Origin: Symbiodinium sp. CCMP2592
Lineage: Eukaryota; Sar; Dinophyceae; Suessiales; Symbiodiniaceae
Reading direction: 5' to 3'
Assembly: GCA_905221615.1 (NCBI GenBank)
Contig: CAJNDT010002890.1
Location: forward strand, 1-64,000
Length of the DNA: 64,000 nucleotides
Part shown: positions 37,055 through 47,304 of the stretch, piece by piece
Layout: each line of letters opens with the position of its first letter
Position numbering within the stretch: the first letter of the stretch is position 1
Made by a program: the position numbers and the translations under genes
The notes under the pieces: model-generated
What the model saw: the letters and a program-made list of their open reading frames with translations, nothing else
Told to the model about the DNA's origin: nothing
Databases searched by the model: none

Positions 37055-37383
37055 AGTACATACTTAGGCCTCAAAGTCAATTTAGGAACTCTGTTAAAGC
37101 CAAGATATCATATTACGTGGTTTGGAGGCAAACAGGCAGAGCGATCCATGTTTGTGAATACATCCTTGCCATGGATGTGTGTATTTATATCTCCGATACA
37201 TACATAATATGTGCACATTCACCTGGCCGATACGTAGTGTTTGGCTCTAGTCATGCATGCATGTAGTCCTTTGCTCTGCCAGTAGTCTACATTCCTCCTG
37301 CTCCTCATGACCATCGTCACTGCTTCATGACCATCGTCAGTGTAGCCAAAGACCCTAATATCAGAAAACAAACTTGAAATTCA

Positions 37384-37500
37384 GACCCTATATCTCAGGA
37401 TTCCTAAACCCTAGAACGATTCCTAACCATGTCTAGAATAGACCATATCTCTGGATTCCTAAACCCTACAGCGATTCCCAACCATGGCTAGAATAGGCCA
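37384..37500. repeat. tandem duplication, about 62 bp x 2
   Basis: 'attcctaaaccctagaacga' and 'attcctaaaccctacagcga' head the two units. Confidence 0.8.
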
Positions 37501-37762
37501 GGCTCCTCAGCACACCCGAATCCTAACCCCCTAAACCGTCAACCCCGAGCCTCAAGCCATCCCCAAGCCCTCAACCCTCAACCCTAAACCCTAAACCCTC
37601 CATCCCTAAGCCCTCCTCATGCTCCTGCTCTGCCACGACATAGAACTCTTGGCCTTCACGAAGGAAGCAACATGCTGGGTGTCCTACCCAATGCTGAAAC
37701 CTGGCTTCAACAAGGCCTAAAGGGATCTATAGGGTTCCTTGAAGGGATCTATAAGGTTTAGG

Positions 37763-37909
37763 GTTTAGGGTCTACTTGGAGGGTCGGGGGACCTAGTAAG
37801 TAGTCATTCTATAGACTTATAAGTACCATAACCCAAATTAGGGTCCCTTTTAGGGTACTTATAAGTCTTCTTTTTTACCTACTTACTAAGTCCCCGGACC
37901 CTCCAAGTA
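37763..37909. repeat. MITE family B
   Basis: 'tacttggagggtcggggg' / 'ccccggaccctccaagta'. Confidence 0.9.
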
Positions 37910-37960
37910 CCCAAGGCTCAAACCTGGTTTCAACAAGGCTCTCCAGGGGCTCTTAAAGCT

Positions 37961-38063
37961 TACTTACCCAATACGCCACAGAAATGAAAGGTTAAACTTT
38001 CCGATTCCTACTCAACTATAGGAGCCCAAAAAGTTAAAAGGTTGGGTATTGGGGACCTAAGTA
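37961..38063. repeat. palindromic element, family F
   Basis: 'ttacccaatacgccaca' to 'ggttgggtattggggacc'. Confidence 0.85.
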
Positions 38064-38461
38064 AAGAGAATCGATGGGGGTTCAAGAAGGGTTTGGAGTT
38101 AACTTTCGGGTTTAGGGGGGTCCTTGCAAGAAAGACTCCAGTTAGGTCTTGAAATTTCGGGTTTAGGTGGGTTTCCGACAAAGACTCGTATGAGATTTCG
38201 GACCTTGTCACAGGAACCCGAATTCGCCGAAACAGAGAAATCAAAGGCGGGCCCAGAGCACGTGTACTATGCACCCAGAGTGTTCCGTGTTGGAATAAGT
38301 CATAAGGGCATCGGGTTCGTTCAGGTTGGCTCTTCCACCTGCCAAGTTGTATCAACTATGCTAGTCTATGCAGCATGCGAGGCGTCCGGGATCCAGAAAA
38401 TGTGAAGGGGATCCTTGCGTTTTTTTTTTTTACATGGGGTCCGAAGAAACCTCAGGTATGA

Positions 38462-38593
38462 GTCAAAGGGGAGAAGGAGGGACCCTCAATGGAGACCCCT
38501 ACCCTATAATGGGCTATATAATGGGTATATAATGGCTATATTAAGGGTATATACCGAGGGGTCCCTATTAATGGTCCTTCCTTTTACGCTTGG
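38462..38593. repeat. palindromic element, family M
   Basis: 'aggagggaccctcaatgg' / 'ccctattaatggtcct' with tandem 'ggctatataatgggtat'. Confidence 0.78.
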
Positions 38594-38738
38594 AATGAGT
38601 ACATCGATTTGGCCGCTGAATTATGCTAATTATGACTCTAGTCTAATCCCCAAACCCTATTATAAATATTAAGGCCCCGACAGTAGGGTTCCAAAACTCT
38701 ACAGTTGGGTACTTGAGAGTGTTAGGGTTTGCCTTCCC

Positions 38739-38847
38739 CTAAGATTCCATGTGCCCATATCGTAGGTACTTAGGCCTTAAAGGGGTCCCCATATGGGTAC
38801 TTTGAGACCTAAGTACCATCTGTATGGGTACATGGAGCCTTTGGGTT
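38739..38847. repeat. palindromic element, family C
   Basis: 'ctaagattccatgtgccc' / 'gggtacatggagcctttgg'. Confidence 0.85.
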
Positions 38848-38906
38848 TCCAGCGCTTTGTGGGTTGGCAGTCCCTGGCCTGAGCGATCATGATCGATTTC
38901 GGGGCA

Positions 38907-39075
38907 TACGGTTGATGATGTCAATCCTGCGGTACCTTATGGACCCGAAACTATGGGAATTATGGTATATCTCTTATTATTATGGGTCATGCATGACCCA
39001 TACTTAGGAATATACACCATAATTCCCATACTTTAGGGTCCTTAAGGTCATGCAGGATTTATATCATCAACCGTA
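38907..39075. repeat. MITE family A inverted dimer
   Basis: A forward copy runs to 'gggtcatgca' and continues directly into 'tgacccat' of a reverse copy, so the whole 169 bp is one palindrome centred near 38,993. Confidence 0.88.
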
Positions 39076-39477
39076 TGTCCTGAAGGCAAACCCTGACACT
39101 CCCAAATACCCAACTGTAGAGTTTTGGAACCTTACTGTTGGGGCCTTAATATTTATAATAGGGTGTGGGGGGGGTTAGACTAAAGTTATAAGAAGGAACC
39201 CGTCAAAAGAAGTATAGGTAATTACTAAGGCCGCTTATTTTAGACCCCGGCCCTACACCATAGGGTTTGGCTTGAGGAGTTTTGAGTTTGGAGGTGGTTT
39301 TCGCTCGGGTTTAGGAACTTAGCCTTTTGGGCAAGCTGCTGGCTTGTGTGACCCCAATGAGCGCAGGCACTCCTGCGATGCAGAAATCGTGACCCTGCCA
39401 AACTGGAACGATGTGAGCACACAAGTGGACGCGTGCTTGTACTTGACCCCCTCGCTGCAGTGCCTGCACTCGCTCAC

Positions 39478-39597
39478 TTGCCTCAGCAACCGCAAGCAAG
39501 CATCACAGTCGCAGTCTGCAATAAGGTTGGCGAGCTCATACGGGTCCGTCGGCACGGACCAGGCCTCGGTCACGTCTGAACCTCTTCGGCCTCGTCG
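39478..39597 (-). CDS. candidate exon, 120 nt, Cys-containing
   Basis: Acceptor 'gaagactgcag', 40 codons including TEAWSVPTDPYELANLIA and DCDCDACLRLLRQ, donor GTGAGC. The frame stays open to 39,319 (CRHCSEGVKYKHAST), so the exon may be longer and could hold a zinc-binding Cys cluster. Confidence 0.58.
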
Positions 39598-39821
39598 CTG
39601 CAGTCTTCCTCCTTTGCTCCAATTCCTCCCCTGTCCGGCTCCAACAGGGTTTTTTGGGTGTAGGGCTCACGATTTGCTGCTGGTTTCGCATAGTTTCGTG
39701 AGGGTTCATATACTGCAGGAGTTTATGCCTTTCGGGTTCAGATAGGATTTTCGGTTTTTATAGAGTTCGTCCAGGACTTTAGGGTTCTATAGGGATTACA
39801 GGTCTCAGGTGAAGCTTCCGC

Positions 39822-39862
39822 CTGGCTGGATGGTGTAGGTGGGCGTCGTCAGGTCCGCCAAG
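39822..39862 (-). CDS. candidate exon, 41 nt
   Basis: Acceptor 'tcgttgcag', frame LADLTTPTYTIQP, GC donor (GCGGAA). The frame continues to a stop as GGSFT, so a terminal exon is an alternative. Confidence 0.42.
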
Positions 39863-40671
39863 CTGCAACGAGACGTGAATTTCGGCATTGGGTCCCGGGC
39901 TTCGGGGGTTTGGGGTTTAGGGTTTGCGGTTTGGGGTTTAGGGTTTAGGCTCAGGCTGTAGTGGCATTGGAGCTTAAGCATGAGTTTCAGGTACAGCGCT
40001 TGGGGTTTCGGCTTGTGATAAAGATAAAGCCCGCGAGAAGCGCGTTTATTTGGGGGAAACATACCCAAGGGTCCAGGTAACGGTATAGTCTAGTATATAA
40101 TATACTTTGGGGGCCCAAATATCTACCTATATCCCAATATATTGGTGCCGGGACCCCCTTGGATAGCTGCACAGCTCAGTGGACCCAAGTCCGAAACATA
40201 TAAAATTCAGGATTGGGGTTCATAATTCATGCAGGTTTTCTATAAGTATAGGGTTTGGCAGATAGGGTTTGGTGATCGGGTTTTGGGGGCTAGGAGATAT
40301 GATTGATGGTTTGTGATTTGGGGCCTGTGTGTTTCCACGGTTCTGTGTAGTGCGTCGCTGTGGTGTCGCTCTTGGGTTTTCCAGGTGCATGATGCAGGAG
40401 TGCGTAGTTGGTCAATGCTATCAGTTCCGGTTGCTTTTCCGAAATTAACCTGAGGTCCGGGAGTACTGCAGGGGCCTTGCTGGTTTGAATAGGGTTTCGG
40501 GCTCCTATATAGTATGGTTATAGAAAGAAACCCATACGGATTAACATCGGTAATCATTTAGGCTTCTGTATTGCGCTACTTGAGTTCAAGAGTTGAGAGA
40601 TTAATGAAGTGCCAAGCCCACCAGACCCGGCTAAACCGGTGTAGAAGGCGGAAACACATGAAGCACTCTAA

Positions 40672-40780
40672 ACTTTAAGGGTCCAAAGGACCCAATCATA
40701 GGGTGCTTAGCTTTGGGATAGTAGTAATGAATGTGAGTATTTGCGAGAGTATATGATTATTGGCCACACTCATCTTCGGA
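40672..40780. repeat. palindromic element, family I, diverged
   Basis: 'taagggtccaaaggacccaat' and 'gagtatatgattattgg'. Confidence 0.55.
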
Positions 40781-40842
40781 CTCTTAGGGAAACCCTTGCC
40801 CAAATCCATGCCCCTAAAACCCAAACCATATGCCACCATGTG

Positions 40843-40950
40843 GGTAGTCCTCTAAAGTAGGGTCCCTTTTAGGGTCCCGTTGATAAGGGTGCCGGACTAG
40901 TTTGGGTGGCCTAGAAAAAGACCCCGATTTCGATTCGGAGAACTACCCAT
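40843..40950. repeat. palindromic element, family J
   Basis: 'atgtgggtagtcctctaaa' / 'ggagaactacccatgt'. Confidence 0.75.
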
Positions 40951-41562
40951 GTGCCCTTGCACGAGAGTCCCGCACTGGACACCTGTGTGGAGCGACACGG
41001 AGGCGAATCTTCGTCAGAGCCTCCATGCAGAGAGCCCCATGTCTGGGGTTTAGGGTTTCAACAGATCCCCTTGCACCCAAGAAAACTGTTGTTCCAAAAA
41101 CCGGTTGGACTTCATGTTATGACAAAATGTAAATCCGAGTTCTTAACAGGTTTGGGCTGCAAGATTTTGTGGTGAGTTCTTCGGTGTTGGGGTGTTGGGT
41201 TTGAGGGTTATGGAGTTGCCTGGAGTTTATACCATGGAACCCTTTCGGAAAGGAAGTCCCCACGAACCCCCCTCATCAGCATTGATTGATGGGGAAATGC
41301 AAGGAAGCATCGTCAAACCCAATGCACCGCCCTACGTATTTCCTCAATACTCCAACCCACCAGGGCCCATACCCTGGTCCAAACCCGCGATAAACCCCTA
41401 AACTTTATAAACCCTCAACCCCCCCAAAACCCTAACCCTAAACCCTTAGAAGCATCAACTCAAACCCTACCCTAAACGCAAACCCTAAAATTCTCAAACA
41501 GCAAACCCTAAAACCTCAGACCCTGAACTCAATCCCCCCAAAATCCTGGACACCGCCCGTAC

Positions 41563-41631
41563 CTTGTACTTCGCTGGGGCCGCTGGGGGCCGCAGCGGCC
41601 CGGGAAGCTTGACGATGGGCTCGGCCCAATC
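41563..41631 (-). CDS. candidate exon, 69 nt
   Basis: Acceptor 'ctccgaaag', 23 codons DWAEPIVKLPGPLRPPA then APAKYK, donor GTACGG. One of the clearest GC-rich islands; a 7-bp GGCCGCT/AGCGGCC palindrome lies inside it. Confidence 0.68.
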
Positions 41632-41662
41632 CTTTCGGAGAGCTAGGCTTCTTTGGTTCTTC

Positions 41663-41760
41663 AGGGTTTAGGGGTTTAGGGGTTTAGGGGTTTAGGGGTT
41701 CAGGGGTTTAGGGGTTTAGGGGTTTAGGGGTTTAGGGGTTTGGCGTTTAGGCGTTTAGGG
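41663..41760. repeat. TTTAGGGG octamer array
   Basis: About eleven tandem 'ggggttta' units with few variants, an expanded telomere-like unit. Confidence 0.9.
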
Positions 41761-42200
41761 CTTAGGGTTTAGAGGCTCAGGGTTTGGGGGTTTCGGGGTG
41801 TGAATTGTGTGTTCCATTTTGTTTTCTTTGCTATTGATTTGGTTCCTCCCCTTGTCTGGGAGATTAACACAAATGTGCTTTGCATGGCTCTGTGTGTTGT
41901 GTGTCTGCATGTGTCGTGTGCTGTTTTCTCCAGCGACCGCAGGTATAGTGGTGTTGTGATATTCACTTGCGTTTCCACGGCAATGCATAGCGCGAGATAT
42001 TCGTAAGCATAACATGAAGACCACCTGCCCTTAACGGGGCCCCATGTAACCGTATAGGACCCCGTGTACGATTTGCCTCGAGCGGGAAAAGTTGCTTTAA
42101 GTCGGTGGGCACTTTCCTTCAATACCGGGGTTTGAACCCTGACCAATAAGCCCCCCTGCCTGAAAGGGGATGAAAATTTGGGATCTTGATGTGAGGGCCT

Positions 42201-42316
42201 TTGACGGATCATGGGACTTAGTTATGTAGGGTTATAAGTACCCTAATTGGGGTTATAAGTAATTCTAAATTACCCTAATTATAACCCAGTTACTAAGTCC
42301 CATGACCCTTTAAGTA
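42201..42316. repeat. MITE family B2
   Basis: 'ggatcatgggacttag' / 'cccatgaccctttaagta'. Confidence 0.85.
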
Positions 42317-42329
42317 AGTAACATCCTCC

Positions 42330-42443
42330 AACCCCAAGTCCTCCTTGTCTTCCTCTTTCTGTATCTGGCGGAAGCAGCGGAAAGGTCGGAAGCTACCGAA
42401 CGAGAGGGTACTCGCGTCTGCAGAGCATCCTCAAGGTTCATAG
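42330..42443 (-). CDS. coding-like segment
   Basis: Acceptor 'ccctcag' then MNLEDALQTRVPSRS with donor GTAGCT at 42,396; the frame continues open (VASDLSAASARYRKRK). A second frame reads IQKEEDKEDLGLED after 'ccgccag'. Either one or two exons; the frame is unresolved. Confidence 0.45.
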
Positions 42444-42719
42444 CTGAGGGTAGGCTCCTATCTCTAGATTCTGGGCCCTGAATCATTTTGAATAGGGCTT
42501 TCGGGTATAGTGTAATATACTGTTACGGGGACTGTACAGGTATTCTATGACAACCCAACCCCTGTATTTGTGCCTGATGTGGCATTCAACGACACAAAAG
42601 TCAGAGTAAGAAGTAAGCAGCACAAGATTCCACGTGAAGTGCGGTGTAGGGCGTTAGGGCTTTGGGTTTTGGGGGTTGAGGGCCCCCTAACCCCTCAAAC
42701 CCTCACTAGGTTCCTCTGT

Positions 42720-42850
42720 GAGAGCTTGGGTACGGCCCGCACTCAGTAATAGTTGAATGACACTCATAATATAGATATCGTAGGACCTTAATAGTAGCCC
42801 TATTATAGACTCTTACTGTATGGGGGCCGTACCTAAGTGAGACCTTAAGA
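42720..42850. repeat. palindromic element
   Basis: 'gtgagagcttgggtacggcc' and 'gggccgtacctaagtgag' are inverted arms; single copy seen. Confidence 0.7.
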
Positions 42851-42869
42851 ACGAAATCCACCCCCCCAC

Positions 42870-42917
42870 CATCTTGAAGAGCTCGACCATCATGTCGCCT
42901 TCTGTCTCCTTCAGGTC
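42870..42917 (-). CDS. candidate exon abutting a MITE
   Basis: Sixteen codons DLKETEGDMMVELFKM, donor GTGGGG. The acceptor AG at 42,918-42,919 lies exactly at the terminus of the family A element 42,919-43,024. Phase 0 start matches the exon ending at 43,579. Confidence 0.65.
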
Positions 42918-42918
42918 C

Positions 42919-43024
42919 TTCGGTTGATGATATAAATCCTGCACTACCTCAAGGACCCTAAACTATGGGAATTATGGTATATTCCTTATTTTGGGTCATG
43001 CAGGATTTATATCATCCACCGTTG
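42919..43024. repeat. MITE family A at an exon boundary
   Basis: ttcggttgatgatat...atcatccaccgtt; both ends have TT where other copies have TA. Confidence 0.88.
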
Positions 43025-43272
43025 GGGCTTAGGTCTCAGGGAGCCTATGATTCGTCTGGCTTTCTGGAGGTACCTTTCCGTTCAGGTTCCATGTGCCCAA
43101 ATGGGACCCAACATTTTGGGTCCTTTTGGACCCTTGAAAATAAACCCTCGGCTTGGGGCCTAGGGCCTCAGGCGGTGTAGCTTTCGGTAGGGAAAAAAGC
43201 CCTGGCCTTTTGGTTTTTCGAGGACATTAGAGTCGGCTTTGGTCCTTTTGTGTCTACCTCGAGGGTTAGATT

Positions 43273-43384
43273 ACCCTAAGGGTCCATGTACTCATATAGT
43301 ATATACATTGGCCTTAAAGTACTCCCTATATAGGTACATCGGGCCGAAAGTATATGCCAAATGGGTACATGGACCCTTAGGGTT
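43273..43384. repeat. palindromic element, family C
   Basis: 'accctaagggtccatgtac' / 'gtacatggacccttagggt'. Confidence 0.88.
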
Positions 43385-43578
43385 AGATAAGGCCTGAAGC
43401 CTGCAAGAATATCTACATACATACGTTTAAGGTAAGTTGCGGCCAGATTGCACTTTAGCTATACACGGCCCACATGAGTCATTCAGTAGAAATGCTGGAA
43501 GCTACAAAAATCTATGCAAAAGCTGAAATACCACGGAAACCCTAAACCCCAAACCCTAAACCCTAAACCCTGCAACGC

Positions 43579-43621
43579 CTGACCCCAAAGCATCGTCTTC
43601 AGGTTTGCATCCCCACGCCAG
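43579..43621 (-). CDS. candidate exon, 43 nt
   Basis: Acceptor 'gactcctag', frame WRGDANLKTMLWGQ, GC donor (GCGTTG). Confidence 0.58.
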
Positions 43622-44389
43622 CTAGGAGTCAGATGGGCCTTAGAGTTTGGGGTTTTGGGCTTGATCCAAGGGCCTACTACTACGGTATCGTCATATAGGA
43701 GCTACGAGTGCCAAATTGCTGTTGCTGAGAACTCCGATATATTGCAGTTGACGCGGAGGCTTTGCAGTTTACTTCGAAGGTAAGGAAAATAATTATAGGT
43801 CTTAGATAGGGTATAGGGTTTATATAGGGTTCAGGGGTCTATGGGGCTCAGGGGGTTTCGGATTTGTATACTGTAGGGATCCGGGCTTTTTGGGTTAAGA
43901 GTCTGGGGTTGGTACCTACGAATACCTGCGAACCATCAATCAACTCGCTACTGCTGGGGCTTGAAAGGTACAAGCAAGGCCACAGGGCTGTTGAATGAGC
44001 TTAGGGTTTACCCTAGCCCCGCAGAACCTACATTTTTAAGGACTTAAAAACTATGTACAGAAATCATACAAGGAACCGCAAAAAGGTAGCTTATTCAGGG
44101 TTAAGGTAGGGCTTAGGGTTTATGCCAACTGTGCAATCAGCAACTGTACTACTTCGTATGGAGGCTCCGTTTTTCACTGAACTTGAAGCCCTTCTTAGCA
44201 TTGAAACCTCCCATGCTCGGTATCACGACATATAGACTCAGGGCTAAGTCGATACCTTGTAACTCCCAGGGATTATAGTACCTGCCATGGCAGTAAGCGT
44301 CTTCTACTTGATAACATCGTGTTGTATATATAGATATATATACATACGTATACACACATATACATACATATATATATATACACACACTA

Positions 44390-44498
44390 TGGCGGTTTCC
44401 GAGAATTAGGAATACCTTGTTTTGGGGTCCTTAGAATTAATGAGGATCCTACTATAATTTAGGGTGCTATATTAAGATCCCCTACTCGGAAACTCCCA
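44390..44498. repeat. palindromic element, family G
   Basis: 'gcggtttccgagaattagg' / 'cctactcggaaactcc'. Confidence 0.78.
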
Positions 44499-44612
44499 TA
44501 TGTGTACACATAATTTTCTTATCTAAACATTTACTTGCTGACTTGTCTACACACTCTTTATCACATACTATACGTGGGTAGGCCTTTGAATTCGCCAAAG
44601 GTCCTCTTGTCC

Positions 44613-44690
44613 AGTAACATAGGGAACCAAAGGTTAACCTTTGTGAATATGTAGGGGTTATACTGCCACAAAGAAGATTGAAGGATACCT
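44613..44690. repeat. palindromic element, family K
   Basis: 'gggaaccaaaggttaacctt' and 'gaaggatacctactcc'. Confidence 0.6.
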
Positions 44691-44694
44691 ACTC

Positions 44695-44825
44695 CACCTT
44701 GGAGAGTCGGGCGAGGAGTTATTTTGGAGACTTATAAGTACCATAACCCCAATTAGGATCCCTTTTAGGGTACTTATAAGTCTACTTATAACCCCACTTA
44801 CTAAGTGCCCCGGACCCTCCAAGTA
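44695..44825. repeat. MITE family B
   Basis: 'ccttggagagtcggg' / 'ccccggaccctccaagta'. Confidence 0.85.
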
Positions 44826-44871
44826 TACTCTGCTACTGAGAAACCCTAAACCCTAAACCCTACTCTGCTAC

Positions 44872-44934
44872 TGAGAAGGCCCACGCCTGCTCTTCCTTCT
44901 CGGACTCGGCGCCAAAGCCTTTGGCGAGGCGAGC
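44872..44934 (-). CDS. candidate exon, 63 nt
   Basis: Acceptor 'cacatcgcccag', 21 codons ARLAKGFGAESEKEEQAWAF then S, donor GTAGCA. Phase 0 start matches the exon ending at 45,997. Confidence 0.66.
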
Positions 44935-45056
44935 CTGGGCGATGTGAAGAGAGAAGTTCCTATTGTTGATATAAATCTAGGATTCCTCTAAAGGGATCTA
45001 TAGGGGTACCTTTAAGGGGTTCCCTTTAAGGGATCTATAGGGTTTTGGGGTTTAGG

Positions 45057-45156
45057 GTGATGACATAGATACTGCATTACCTCAAGGGCCCTAAAGTATG
45101 GGAATTATGGCATATTCCTTATTATGGGTAATGCAGGATTTATATCATCAACCGTA
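45057..45156. repeat. MITE family A, degenerate left arm
   Basis: 'gatgacatagatactgcatt' left; right arm 'atatcatcaaccgta' intact. Confidence 0.8.
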
Positions 45157-45345
45157 TCTGGAGGGTCGGGGGACTCAATAAGGGCTTTAGGGTTTAGGAG
45201 TTTGGGATTTAGGGTTTAGGGTTTCGGGGGACTTAGTAAGTAGGTTATTCACAGACTTATATGTACCCTAAAATTGATCCTCAATGGAGTTGTGATACTT
45301 TTAAGTCCGCCAAATACCTACTATTTACGTCCCCGGAGCCTGCAT
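45157..45345. repeat. MITE family B interrupted by telomere-like tract
   Basis: 'ctggagggtcgggggact' is followed by about 50 bp of TTTAGGG-type sequence, then 'gggggacttagtaagtagg' resumes, repeating the junction bases. Confidence 0.78.
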
Positions 45346-45350
45346 TATAT

Positions 45351-45434
45351 AGGCTCCATGTAGTTACGCTACTATCAGGGTTCCCGAGTTTATACGTAGG
45401 CCTTAAGGTACAAAGTATATGGGCACATGGAGCC
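45351..45434. repeat. palindromic element, family C
   Basis: 'ggctccatgtagttac' / 'gggcacatggagcc'. Confidence 0.72.
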
Positions 45435-45455
45435 TTCATATTCAGCGCGCTTAAA

Positions 45456-45579
45456 TACTTGGAGGATCATGCGGCTTAGTAAGTAGGGCTATAAGTACCC
45501 TAATTGGGGGTATAAGCAACTATAAGTATAGTTACCCTAATTATAACCCTAGTTACTAAGTCCCATGACCCTTTAAGTA
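45456..45579. repeat. MITE family B2
   Basis: 'tacttggaggatcatg' / 'catgaccctttaagta'. Confidence 0.9.
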
Positions 45580-45996
45580 AGGGTTCTTTTCAAGGGCTAC
45601 CATAAGGGCCTGAATTGCTTGGAGGGGGGCAGATTACAGCATGTTATTTCTGGGCTGACTTCTGAACCCCTCCTAAAAGTTAAACTTTCTAGCCTCCCTA
45701 TTATGGTTCATATTGAAACCAAAAAAGTTAAAGTCCTAAGAGCCAACCAGAAGAACGCCAAGATTTGTATAGAAACCATACAAGATAGTAATATTGCTTC
45801 GGACCCCTATGCTGTGGATCGGTTGATTGCCTTCGTCTTGGAAGCAGAGCCCCTGAACCCTGGACCCGAAAACCCAACCCCGCTCTGAGGAGCTAAACCC
45901 CCAATTCGAACGGTCTAGGGTGGGAGTTTAGGTTTTTTTTTTTGTTTTGAGCTCCTTTTTCCGCCTAAGGAGTTCAGGGTTTAGGGTCTTGGTCAC

Positions 45997-46053
45997 GATG
46001 CCGTAGGCCTCGAAGCTGGCAGGAAGACCGATGACAATAGCGATGTTGGGTGA
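45997..46053 (-). CDS. candidate exon, 57 nt
   Basis: Acceptor 'gaattttcag', 19 codons SPNIAIVIGLPASFEAYGI, donor GTGACC. Hydrophobic beta-strand/turn pattern (NIAIVIGLPAS). Ends in phase 0, fitting 44,934. Confidence 0.66.
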
Positions 46054-46446
46054 CTGAAAATTCAAGCCCGAAACCCCAACAGACCTGTCGAACAATATTG
46101 AAAACCCGCATGTTTGAAACGCCCGAAATTCCGGAAGCCTGCGAGAGGACACCGTCTTTGATAGTGCAGAGCCCTGACTAGTAAAGCCCTCTCCCGGAAT
46201 ATCGCAATAAGGATTATAAAGCGGGTCGATATCTTCCTGCCTTCACAGAAAAATGCACGATTAATCAGGAGCCTACATTACCTAGAGTCTCCATAACCCC
46301 CCAAAAAAACTACAATGGAGAGTATAGGCAAACTCTGACCCTAAGCCTGCCAAACCCAACTACAAAGCACTCGGGGGTCTAGAATATTCTGCATAAGCCC
46401 CTCTAAACCCCAAACCCTAAACCCAACTTCGAGGTAATCGGGGGTA

Positions 46447-46555
46447 GACCCCATAAAGTTCGAAACCGGATAAAGGCCAAATAGTGCTGGGATTCCCTAT
46501 CCAGTACTCTTAAGGATTGAGGGCTATTGGGTTTCCAACTTTTGGGCTTCTACTG
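46447..46555. repeat. palindromic element, family D
   Basis: 'aaagttcgaaaccggat' / 'gggtttccaacttttggg'. Confidence 0.83.
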
Positions 46556-46899
46556 TAGATTCTTGGGCCCTCAGGATTATGCCCGATAAACTATAAGTCA
46601 TGATAAGGAACCCCCAAAATAGTAGAGGTAATTATTATATACTATAGATAGAACCCCCCCAAAAGCACATAAGCAAAAACTAGGATAGGGATGTCCCATA
46701 TAAACCCCCTCATAATGAAGCCCAATAAGGTAGGGATATCCCTACAAAATGCTTGTGCTTACGTCCTTTTTTTGGGTTCCTAACGGCATTCTACTGTCAA
46801 CCCGAAATACCCTGAACCCTACACCCAAAACCCCCAAAACCCTCTTCTTCTACTGTAGATTCCGCTTAAACCCCCAAGAAGGGCTCGGACAGTGCTCAC

Positions 46900-46934
46900 G
46901 GCAACACGGCCTCGCACGTCGGGAGGATGTTGGG
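46900..46934 (-). CDS. weak exon candidate, 35 nt
   Basis: Acceptor 'tcccaaag', frames NILPTCEAVL or QHPPDVRGRVA, donor GTGAGC. Two open frames; uncertain. Confidence 0.38.
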
Positions 46935-47198
46935 CTTTGGGATTAGAGTTTGGGGGGACCCTCAGGATTATGCCCATTAAACACTACTTTTTTATGATAA
47001 GGAACCCCCCAAAATAGTATAGGTAACTATTATATAGTATAGATTAGGGTTTAGGGTTAGTATAGCTTAGAGTCTAGACTGCAGGCTACTCACCCATCTA
47101 GACGGGTATAGTATGGGGTTTAGAGTTTAGAGTGTAAGGCATCGGGTTTAGGCTAACCCGTCCAAACGTCATAGCGAGGCGGCGCAGTATACATCCAA

Positions 47199-47304
47199 AG
47201 GCTTCATGTACGCATATAGTAGGTGCTTAGGCCTTAAAGTACCCATATTAGGGGACCACTTTAAGGCCTTCGTACCTGCTCTAAGGGTACATGGAGTCTT
47301 AGGG
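47199..47304. repeat. palindromic element, family C
   Basis: 'aaaggcttcatgtacgc' / 'gggtacatggagtctta'. Confidence 0.78.

Larger units (their letters stand above)
38635..39185. repeat. 550-bp nested palindrome
   Basis: Outer arms of roughly 80-100 bp (38,635-38,728 and 39,084-39,185) are inverted copies sharing 'attataaatattaaggcccc' and 'caaaactctacagttggg'. Inside lie one family C element (38,739-38,847) and a family A inverted dimer (38,907-39,075). Confidence 0.82.
37060..39470. other. 2.4-kb stretch without a supported exon
   Basis: Contains a 62-bp tandem duplication (37,384-37,500), families B, F and M, a nested palindrome (38,635-39,185) and a T12 run near 38,420. Minus ORF 38,008-38,355 overlaps family F and telomere-like filler. 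Confidence 0.6.
43640..44690. other. 1-kb stretch, no confident exon
   Basis: Near 43,715-43,770 both strands look protein-like (plus: AVAENSDILQLTRR before GTAAGG); strand unresolved. A TA/CA-rich microsatellite lies near 44,325-44,385 and a family G element follows. Confidence 0.4.
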
